Part shown: piece after piece, positions 21,868 to 31,000 of the stretch
Layout: every line of letters starts with the position of its first letter
Position numbering within the stretch: position 1 is the stretch's first letter
Assembly: GCF_001949145.1 (NCBI RefSeq)
Contig: NW_019091360.1
Location: 2,277,157-2,341,156 of the forward strand
Reading direction: 5' to 3'
DNA length: 64,000 nucleotides
Source: Acanthaster planci
Lineage: Eukaryota > Echinodermata > Asteroidea > Valvatida > Acanthasteridae
Program-made: the position numbers and the translations under genes
The notes under the pieces: model-generated
The model's database searches: none
What the model was told of the DNA's origin: nothing
The model's input: the letters and a program-made list of their open reading frames with translations, nothing else

Positions 21868-22580
21868 TAAGTCCCACACCTCATATTTCCGATGCCTCAT
21901 ACATGTACATTGTAAGTCCAAAAAAAGCATTTTAAAAAGTCCATAAGTCCAATGCCTCATAAGTCCGTTGCCTCATGAGTCCGACGCCTCGTAAGTCCGA
22001 CGCCTCATAGGTCCGATGGCTCATAAGTGCGACAAATGCATTTAACAGTTCCAACAGTTTTTTTCGGCCCACGGCATAAATCCAATGCCTCAAAAAATCT
22101 GATGCCTTGAAAGTCCGATGTTTGATTTGACACTCGTTAGGAGTGTATGAAGACGGTGCTAGGATTAAGTTCGCGGTGTCAAGTATGGTGTACTATTTAT
22201 GACACACAGCGTCACTTCGTCCACAGGTGGTATCATACATCATTCTTACATGTAGTGGTATTTTGGATTAACAAACACTGGACCATTGTACGACCTGTGC
22301 AGGGAGTCTGCTTGATTTAGTTTTCCTAACTGGATCAGTACCATGGGCACGAGTTGGGAACAAAGTTGAATCTTGCTTGCGGCCGACACGTTGCGCGGAC
22401 CCGCACACCTCAATGTATCAGAGGCAACTGCACTGATGCCTCATATTAAGTCTGACACCTCGTTGGTCTGACATTGGATTTATGAGGCATCGGACCTTTG
22501 AAGCATCAGAACTATGAGGCTGAAAAAAAATACCCATAAATCCGACACGTCATTATTCCAACGCCTCATAAGTCCGAGTA
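21868..22580. repeat. Degenerate ~16-bp repeat (GCCTCATAAGTCCGA) in two blocks, probably ends of a transposon
   Basis: Block 1 (about 21868-22126) has at least seven variants of GCCTCATAAGTCCGAC in plus orientation. Block 2 (about 22435-22580) carries the motif in both orientations, including ATGAGGCATCGGAC. About 300 bp of unique, GC-richer sequence lies between. The layout resembles hAT-type elements with subterminal repeats, but exact ends and target duplication were not found. Confidence 0.55.
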
Positions 22581-22594
22581 TTAAACATAGGTCA

Positions 22595-23036
22595 TGCTAT
22601 TTAGTGTCAACAAGCTTTAACGAGCGTCAACAAAGCATCAACAAGTTATTCAAGCATATTTATGCAAAGATTTTTTATTTACTATTCAATTAGGCTCCTA
22701 CATATCAAATTCAATGTATTATACATGTATATATCTATCTGAAATGATATCTGAGTGTGGAAATTTGAGTGACAAAATCAGGCCTGTTTGTGCAGTCTGA
22801 CTGGCTGCCATCTTGTTTTCACGTGGACAGCAGAGGAAAGAAAGCTGGCGGCCCCCTTACATCACGAAAAACGTTGTATTCCTGCGAGAATCTGGACGCA
22901 ACTTCAGTGTTTCGTTTACACAGTGGCATGTGTTAGAGTCTCTTAAATATGATAAAACCACTTTTAAATCTGTAGAGGGCATTTTCAGGTTGTTGACGCT
23001 AATTGTGTTTGTTGACGCTTGTTGACGCAAAATACA
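22595..23036. mobile_element. Element bounded by inverted GTCAACAAGC repeats
   Basis: The left end carries GTGTCAACAAGC and GCGTCAACAAAGC; the right end carries TTGTTGACGCTTGTTGACGC. The arms are inverted and each holds two or three copies of the short motif. It follows directly after the GCCTCATAAG element. No target duplication or coding capacity was established. Confidence 0.5.
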
Positions 23037-23410
23037 TGTAGCTTGACCGATAAACACAGCTAGGGGACACAGAACTCCAACTGCTGAAAGGGCATACATA
23101 CATGTGATATCTTGACATTTACAAATGGCTGGGTAATCAGCTAAAAGCATGAAAACTATCACATATCTATCACCCAATCTACATGTGAAGTGGAAAACAA
23201 TGATAAAAAATATTTTGACATTAACATGATTAACATACAAGAATGTGATAAAGTAAAAATGGTAAATTAAACCTTTTGTAAATGCATGCCACGTTACAAG
23301 TACATGTACATACATGTACGTATACAGTGGGGCCTACATTATGTATGTGTCAGGCACATTTGCCAATTGTCATTATCAACCGACTGCTCAGCGTAACTGG
23401 TGACAGTACT

Positions 23411-23605
23411 TGGAAAGAGTTCCATACATACGCCACTTGACACCGGTGCACAAACCCTACGAGACTGGTCTGAAAAACTGTGTTTTCTAAGTAAACGACT
23501 TGGTTTTTTCCATTCTAAATTGAACTTTTCTGGATATGTTTTTGCCTTCTGATGGCTTTAATTGGCATCCGTCATGTCCGTATATGAAACACTTCCCAAG
23601 TACTT
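23411..23605 (+). repeat. Foldback-ended repeat, family 2, copy A
   Basis: Begins GGAAAGAGTTCCATACATA and shares with 31546-31766 the segments TGCACAAACCCTA, ACTGGTCTGAAAAA, GTTTTCTAAGT and TAAATTGAACTTTT. The right end is diverged. Confidence 0.7.
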
Positions 23606-24640
23606 TTTATAGGCCTAGACTGGCCTACTAAACTATGAAATGTCCAACTTCAGCCTGACATGCCTGAGTTTAGGAACAATCTTCCACAACCGAGAGATAG
23701 AAAGGAAAGACAATTGGCTAAAAGCAGAATTATTAACAAATGGTATTATATAAGATTGCGTTTATATACTCTCATGGACGTGGAAATAAAATAGATTTTA
23801 TTGTTGTGTACCCGGCATCATATGCTGCAAAGCGCATAGACCGTCTGGGCCTACGGTATTTCTACATATTATTTGTAGCTCTATGCTAAAACCAACCAAG
23901 CAACGATCATACGTACCACTTCCACGACAGAAAATTCGACTATTTCACGTCCATTTCCAACCTAGCTCACTACAACAAAGGAAAGGACTCCTACTGCGTC
24001 GTTCAGCATGTTCAGCTCCGCCGAATCAGCTGACAATAATGTTTTCTGTGCACGGTCTTATTGTTCCCTTCCGCTGTTGACCTTTGTTACAAGTCCAAAT
24101 TATAAACATCGCCAGCAATTACAACTTAACTACACGTCCCTTGCTCGTCCGAGGGCGCTGGTCAAGACTAACTCTTTTGCGTTTTCATGGGATAGATTTT
24201 GTTCGTGCCGACCTCAGTGCTAGTACTTCTGCTTGAGATGTTACCACTTCAATTGGTAAATAGCTTTAAAATGCAACGCGTTTCCGTCGCTAGATTTTGA
24301 TAAATAAATTAGTGGCTGTGAGAATAGTGCGGTGGGCACGATGAATGCTGGTAACCTGAGCAAACTGTACAAATAATGAAAAGAACATGTCGGGAACCTA
24401 TGCTAAGTCGAGATGGTGTTATGCTATCAATTTGTGGGAAATTGGCTTCTCCTTCAATCAAAAACTTGAAAGAGAAAGCTCACGGACTAACTCTGTTCGG
24501 GTCTACATTAATTGCCTTTCACACACAATGACTTCATTCCCTTGCTATTACCTTAGCAGGGACCATTCGCAGTCACTATTCTGGGAACTTACAAATGTGC
24601 GCGTCCAGTAAAGCCTGCCTGGAATAAATTTGAGGGGGAG
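23606..24640. other. Intergenic; possible distal first exon of ANKIB1 near 23930-24220
   Basis: On the minus strand, 24220-23930 is richer in CpG than its surroundings and ends at GGAAGTG followed by GTACGTAT, a passable splice donor. This is the sort of place where a non-coding first exon could lie. Nothing else supports it. Confidence 0.2.
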
Positions 24641-24659
24641 GATAATACAAATAGGCTAT

Positions 24660-25880
24660 TCAGCAAACACTCCCGAAATTAAATTAATACAATTGTTCTA
24701 GCTGTCATAATCTTGAACTTTAATGACAAAACACGCATTACTATCTTATTCTTGAGTGTGCTGCAAGTGTGCAATCCACACCCTTTGATGATACTTGAGG
24801 GCGCTATTTCAACCTAACGGTGCGCGATAGAGTAGCGGGCGGGGGAGATCTTTTAAAAATTGAGTAGGCAGAAACTAATTTAATTTAATTTAATTTAATT
24901 TATTAAATGCACGATGTCTCACAGCCTGACGGCTGAATTGCACATCATTTGCATTATTAAAATAGACAATAACATTAACTATTAAAATACATGTATAGAA
25001 ACATGTACAAATAGAATACTTTTATATAAGAATACAAACAAAACTAACATACACCGTCTATACATCACAACACACCAGAGACCAAACAACTGGCACAGAA
25101 AAACCAAAAATAATTTTACAAACCCTTTTTAAAATCCGTTCGATATCATTACTTTGCTTCAAATAACACCAGCATGTTCTAGCGCGGGTCCAATGTACCC
25201 AGTAAGTACAATTCGCAATTCTTCCCTGCTCAACCCAAATCTTTTCTTTACGGAACATAAACAGCCTCGGCCAACATCTTATCAACCTATATCCTTGTCA
25301 GCTGGTGAAGTTGACAAGTATATAGATTGACCCAATGACAATAATCTTAAATTTCCCGTCAAATCACGCATTGCTACCTTGTTCTTGCACGTCACAATTA
25401 ACACTTCCCTGTATTAAGACGGTCCGATTTTGTATTGTTTTGTTACCCGTACCCTATGATGAAACTTGAGGGCGCTATTTCAAATTACGGTACGGGATGA
25501 GTGCGAGTAGGGTGGGGGAGATTTTAAAACTTGGGTCGGCAAAAACTTGTGAAGTTGAAAAGAAACTTCCCCTGGTGGTAATAAACTTGAATTTATTGTC
25601 AAAAACACATTGCTTTCTGTTTCCTGAGGGTCACCAGGAGGGGCTATTCATACTGTTTATTCTGCGCTTGGTCGGGATTTGTAGTGCAACCAGAAATGAA
25701 AGGAGGGCGCATTTTCTAACTTGTGGCAGAGTCATGCGTGCTGGAGATGGAGTAAAGATTAATAAAAATGCTTTGCCGAACACCTGTGAGGTAAAATAAT
25801 AGAAAACTGTGCAACTTGTCAAAACCTTTAAGTTGATGTCAAATCAAGCATTGATATGGCCTTGAGCATTACCAGGCGGT
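24660..25880. repeat. Tandem array, ~240-bp unit, four degenerate copies
   Basis: The marker AACTTGAATTTATTGTCAAA or a variant occurs at about 24710, 25344, 25584 and 25824: spacings of 634, 240 and 240. A second marker, CTTGAGGGCGCTATTTCAA, occurs at about 24795 and 25466. The first spacing is long because a LINE fragment interrupts that unit. Confidence 0.7.
24877..25300 (-). mobile_element. LINE (non-LTR retrotransposon) 3' fragment
   Basis: Read on the minus strand, a short open frame (25285-25058) contains SNDIERILKRVCKIIFG. This matches the conserved end of LINE reverse transcriptase proteins of the CR1/Jockey type (Q..IERIQKRA.RII). It is followed by a 3' region with a GCAGCCGTCAGGCTGTG-like stem-loop (complement of 24920-24940) and a terminal (TTAAA)n tail at 24877-24900. 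The strongly 5'-truncated form is usual for such insertions. Confidence 0.55.
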
Positions 25881-25886
25881 GGCTTT

Positions 25887-25904
25887 TTTTTTTTTTTTTT
25901 TTTG
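25887..25904. repeat. Poly(T) tract
   Basis: An uninterrupted T run right after the last 240-bp unit. It could be the reverse complement of a poly(A) tail, but no element attached to it was recognised. Confidence 0.6.
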
Positions 25905-26160
25905 ATACTTGTTTGTTTGGTTTTTAACAATTTTACACTCGAGTTCGAGTTGGAACTGTATCACACAACACCTCCTCACCAGGGGCGTGTTTTTGGAACA
26001 AGAAACACGGACATGTTTCAGCTTTGTCCATTGGTTAAGCGTTTTGGCGACTTAAGTTTTGGCGACGTCATTGTTCCAACTGAAAGAGAACCGAATGTTG
26101 GAGTTGGTTCAGCGCCGGTTCAAAATGGAAAAAAAAATAAACGAGCAATTTTTGTCGCCC

Positions 26161-26355
26161 CTCAAATGAGCAGAAGCACCCCCTCATCGGTTAAAAAAAG
26201 CCTGTGGGGAGTGAGTGTTCATTTGGTTGGTAGCGACGCGACCACGACGCGTGCATTTCATAGTCGTTTGTGAACCAGGGAAACTACAGTTCCCACCAAT
26301 ATGGAGATCCCATTGCGATGAAAACTGCATCTTCTCTTTGGCCAGCTTGGACTCA
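26161..26355 (+). repeat. Dispersed repeat, copy 2 of 3
   Basis: Same order of motifs as the copies at 11734 and 34899: GAGCAGAAGCACC, TTGGTAGCGACGCGACC, GTGCATTTCATAGTCGTTTG, TGAACCAGGGAA, and TTTGGCCAGCTTGGACT. The ends are more diverged than in the other two copies. Confidence 0.72.
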
Positions 26356-26399
26356 CAGTGGGTAGAAATTATGCATTTGTTTTCCAACCGCTAACTTTT

Positions 26400-27760
26400 A
26401 GTCTCACTGACCGTTTGACGCGTTTCCTAACCATTAATTGAAAGCTAGGCCAATCATTTCTGATCAGTTTTACTGACTTAGCTATAAGTCAAGCACATAC
26501 TCCTTCCCCATTAGCCAGCTCAATAAACGGTTAGGCAAAATTTGTTCTTTGACCTGTAGCTGGCTCTACTCAGCAGATAGTTAGGCAAATGAAGTCCCCT
26601 ACTATGTAATTGCCTCAGATGAAAGTTACGCAGAAACAACTTCCGACTGTTTAGTTGCACGTTTGGCAAACATTTCTTGACCGTTGTGGCTCAATAAACA
26701 GTTAGGCGAATGTTTCCTGACCGTAAAGTGGTTCAGTGGAAAGTTAGGCAAATGTTGCCTGACCAATAGCTGGCTTAAAGGAAATAAGGCATAATTTTTC
26801 TTCGCTGTTACTTTGCCCATTAGAAATTGAGGAAAATATGTCATGACAAATACATGGCTGAGTCGGAAATGGTTTTGATTTGATTTTTTCCAAGGTCACT
26901 ACCTCCAAGGCAGGATACTTGGGGAGCTATTCGGTCCCCGATAGGACTGACCACGCATTAAAGGGTAGCTGCAATCAATTTTTTACTACAAACATGTAAA
27001 ATGCATCTTTGTGTTTTAGTAAACCTTATTTTAAACGTTGGTTTCAATATTCGAAAGGGTATTTTAATACCTGTTTGGTTTTTATGCTCATGGGTATTTC
27101 CATATTCATGAGCAAAACAGCAATGTCATCTCACTCAGGAAGAAGCCTCAATGTTACGTTGGTTTGTCCACAAAAAGTCCTGCATTTTTGTAGATTTCCC
27201 AGGACTAAGTTTTCTCTTCTTTGCTGAATCATTGTTGTTTATGTGCATAGCAATAAGGAACCACCAATCCCTCTCTCAGAACTGTTATCAGTTAGTAAGT
27301 TCGTGGTGCACAATTTGAACAGAGTATGAGCCACGTCTTCCCTAGATGACTTCACAGCAACAGCGCCCTCAATTGTCAGAGAAAACATAAATAATTCTGA
27401 TTGTTTAAAAGTGTGCACTTTTCAGTGCAATTAACCAGTTAGGAGTGTGGAATATTTTCATGCATTGAAGAAACGTACAAAGATGCAGAAAAATTGTGTC
27501 AAAGAAAAATTTATTGCAGAAAAAGAAAAAAAATTAATAGTTGCCTCACTGCTACGTTTGACCGTTAGGAAGATTACTGACAAGTTAGGAAAATGCTTCC
27601 CTATCATTAGCCGACTCCGTGGAAAGTTATGCAAATAATATCCGTCGACCGTGCATTGGCTTTGTTGCAATTAGGTAAATGTTTCTTGACCGTTAGCTTG
27701 CTTGGTAGACAGTGAGGCAAATGCTTCCTGGCAGTACAGTTGAAAGTTAGGCAGGGGAGG
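26400..27760. repeat. Degenerate minisatellite, ~45-bp unit, in two blocks
   Basis: Variants of GTTAGGCAAATGTTTCCTGAC plus TAGCTGGCTCAATAAACA recur from about 26400 to 26830 and again from about 27555 to 27760. About 700 bp without the unit separates the blocks. Units are poorly conserved, so this is an old array, perhaps split by an insertion. Confidence 0.65.
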
Positions 27761-30620
27761 GGAGCCTGGGTGGGTTTTGAACAATTTCAGTATCGTATTA
27801 ATACAATCAGGCCCACATGGAAAGGGTGCGACACCATTTTTCCATCATTTTTTAAAATCCCTATTCCAAATATATATAACTATTCAAAGATTTCGGGAGA
27901 TAAATTTTGTCAATCACTACTATGTATTCCAAATCAAGTGAAGCAATAGCGTTTCCCTGAAAATTGAGACCGTGACATAAAGATGAAATGAAAATGATAC
28001 TCATGAATACAACTTTAGTACGGCTCTGGTTTAGTCACTATATTAATGGAATTTTTCAAAGTGAGCTCTGTTATTTTGAGGATTTCCGTGTATATTTTTT
28101 AATTTTATCAACTTAAGGGTTTATTTCAGAGTCTGGACGGGCCAAGCTTTCTTCTGTAACAGCTGGCAGTACTTGAGGTTCATAATCATCATTTTACCAC
28201 AAGCTATGACCCCATAGGGCAATCTAGATCTAAGAACACTCGCTGGTCACGAAAATGTTGGAACATACATATACGTAGTCGCAGCTTACTTAAGCGCTGC
28301 TGCAGCCAGTGCCGTTTTCCAAATTCCAATACTCAATTCAGCGACGTCTCAGCCTTCAATTGCTTTTTAACTAGCTAACGTTAAAGCTGTAAGCGCAGTA
28401 ATTAGTTTAATAGTGGCACAAAACATAAAATAAGATGCAAGAGAGCCAGAAATTATAGTAATCAAATTTAATTTATAGGCTTCAGGCCCACAATCGGGGA
28501 CTGGTTTCGGGAATGAAGCCTGAAACGGAGCCCACGTCGTGTATTGGAAAAGGGCCCAGCATTGGAATTAGAGAGCTGGTAAAGTAAAGTGCGCCCTCTA
28601 TTAAGAAAATAATTTTTATTTTCTAACCATTAGTTCCGGATGTTCTCTTCCTATCCTTTCTTCAGCGCGGCGCAAAAAGGAATCAGTTAATTATCGGTTC
28701 TCCCGAAAAGTAGATAAGTGAAATATATAATTTAACTTTTTATGTTCCTGCAGTTTTTGTCTCATGTTTTTTTTCTTCATTTCAATTTTTAATCAGGATA
28801 GAAGTATCGCGCACGCCACTGGTGATATACAACGAGCATATTTTAAAACCCCACAACTACAAATTTGAAAGATTTACGCTGAAGTCGCTGCAGATATAAA
28901 AATAAATTTCAACCACAATTAAAAGTGTCATTTTCCTCTCGTGAAAAACGACTGGAATAAATTTTAAACATTGATTGTTGTCGTTTTCCAATGAAATCGC
29001 GCAAGACAGCGAGGCCGCAAAATAGCACAGCGCCCTCTTTGCTTAGATGCCATTCTTTTGTTGGTCATCCCGCCCCCTGCTTCAGTTCACACACGCCACG
29101 ACGTGACGTCAAACCGCGGAATATCTTCACTATATTTGGAAGTGGAATTGGCGGTGGCCCCGTCGCTGGGCTGATACTGCAGCCTGGAACAGCTGTGTGG
29201 CCCTCGAACTGGGCTCTCCAAATATGGCCCATGGTAATGATTATTACAAGCTTTTCGATGTCTGGTACTTCCTCCCTTCCCGGTGCAGCATCAATGTTCC
29301 AGGAGAGGAGAGGGTCTTCCACGCCAGCCAACCAGTGGGTGTTACTTCTACCCAGCGCATCAACAGAAGTTACTTTTCCCTCATTGAACTGAACCGCGAC
29401 TGTGCGTCGATTTACAATAATTTATAGAAGACTGGATCTCCAATTGTATGGTGTCTCATCCAACATCATGTTCGACGTAACTCTCTCTCTTGAAATGTTT
29501 TGGACCTTTAGCGCTTGCTCTAAACGTTTAAATGCGATGAAGTATAACAACTTATTAAAATAAATTCACCTCCTTTTCAGTGAATCGAGTTCATGTTCTC
29601 TTTAATTTTTTTCAGACATCGCCATTAGGCCTAAATTTTGCACAGGTGGAAAAGGATGATGAAATAGTAGTACAGATGATGCCCCCAAACAAGTCCTCAT
29701 CCCACAAGTACAGGTGTAAGTAGGTGTAACCAATGCTCACAAGCATCTGGAGATGGAATCACACACCTTAAGTCACTTGCTTAATATAGCCCGTCTAAAT
29801 ATAAACTGCCCGTCCGCCGGTATAGGGAATACCCTCTCGAGGGGCTTGAGCCGCTTATAGACCGGGTCTTTGGAATAGCTCAAATGGGGTCGACCACACC
29901 ACCAAGTGGAGCCGGTGTCAACGATTGAGTTACTACGCCAATGACGGGGCTTAGAGTTGAATCGCAGGGCCGTTTTGACGTCATTTTGTCCAGTGCCTTA
30001 AAAAGTGACTGTTTTGTCGGGATGGCCACGGGGACATCTTAAGTTAAATTTGAAGGACTTATTGAACTTTTAGCAAGATATGAGAGGAAAAATAAACCTG
30101 CATTTAGTTTGAATCACAGGAGGGCAATATTTAATTTAATATGGGCAATTTAAAAAACTTTATTATCCATAATATAATTAATCATCCAAAACTGGTTTAT
30201 AATTCGTGATCAGATCGATCGCTTAGTATATTTAGTCAATCGGTTAACCGATCAGCCGTTTCCTTGAACAGGGCTTTCACTCGCATCACAACTGAACAGC
30301 TCAATTGCACTTAAGTGACGAAGAACAAACTGGAAATCGTTCTTATATTGTCACCATCATTTTGATGCCTTAAAAAAGTCTTGTTTGCCATACGATCGCA
30401 ACTTTGATAAATAGTTTTTCGGTATGCGCAGGCCTACTAGTTAAGGCGGTGGACCCTGACATCAGTCACACGTCACCAACATTTAACCATGTGGTGCTAC
30501 CATTTCCTGCGCACTCAGAAGCAGCTATCTGAAGACATCTGAACGCTGAGGATACAATTTCACATAGCTCCCAGCCTTCGGGGAGGAACGGCCGTCACTG
30601 GAAAGGCACAAAATAAAAGG
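27760..30620. other. Intergenic region upstream of the PPP1R12 gene
   Basis: No gene recognised. Positions 28990-29430 are GC-richer and open in several frames on both strands, the longest 133 codons, but I recognise none of the translations. A short inverted pair GGTATAGGGAATACC lies near 29818. No RNA gene was recognised. Confidence 0.5.
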
Positions 30621-30621
30621 C

Positions 30622-30660
30622 TTACGTCATCCGTTGTCCAAGCAACTGGAACCCCACGTG
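30622..30660 (+). promoter_or_regulatory. Proximal promoter cluster: CRE-like, X-box-like and E-box sites
   Basis: TTACGTCA (30622-30629) differs from the CRE at one base. GTTGTCCAAGCAAC (30633-30646) matches the RFX X-box consensus except at one position. CACGTG (30655-30660) is a perfect E-box. All three lie within 40 bp, 70-110 bp upstream of the PPP1R12 start codon. Binding is inferred from motif match only. No TATA box was seen. Confidence 0.5.
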
Positions 30661-30726
30661 CCGAGGAAATTTTTGAGTGATTGGGACGAGGTGGCGCACT
30701 GCATCATGGGTAGGTGAAGAATAAGC

Positions 30727-30738
30727 AAAGATGGCGGA
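30727..30738 (+). promoter_or_regulatory. YY1-like site overlapping the start codon
   Basis: AAAGATGGCGGA fits the YY1 consensus AAGATGGCGG and also gives a strong start context (purine at -3, G at +4). Confidence 0.45.
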
Positions 30739-31000
30739 CACCGATGATACGACGTCCGTCGGTTCTCGGCCGAAAACGGCCTTAATGAAGCGACATGAAC
30801 AATTGCAACGCTGGAAAGGCTCAGAACTGGACAGGGAACGAAGTAATGTTGATCCAAAGAGGATAAAAGTGAAATTTAACCAGGGATGTGTGTTTCTGGC
30901 GGCATGTGCGAGTGGCGACACGGACGAGGTGAAGAAAATGTTGGGAAAAGGGGCCGACATAAATTATGCAAATGTTGACGGCCTGACCGCCCTCCATCAA
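30731..31000 (+). CDS. PPP1R12A: PPP1R12 exon 1 (start codon, PP1-docking motif)
   Basis: Starts MADTDDTTSVGS; an in-frame TAA two codons upstream (30722-30724) fixes this ATG as the first. It encodes the MyPhoN-like helix (about 21-32), KVKF (46-49) and the first ankyrin repeat through GADINYANVDGLTALHQ, almost identical to vertebrate MYPT1. The Ser/Thr-rich extension before the helix is longer than in human MYPT1. The donor is GTAAGT, phase 0. Confidence 0.95.

Noticed and set aside
28991-29427. Overlapping open frames on both strands upstream of MYPT
   Set aside because: GC-rich sequence keeps several frames open at once. None gives a family match or a convincing exon structure.
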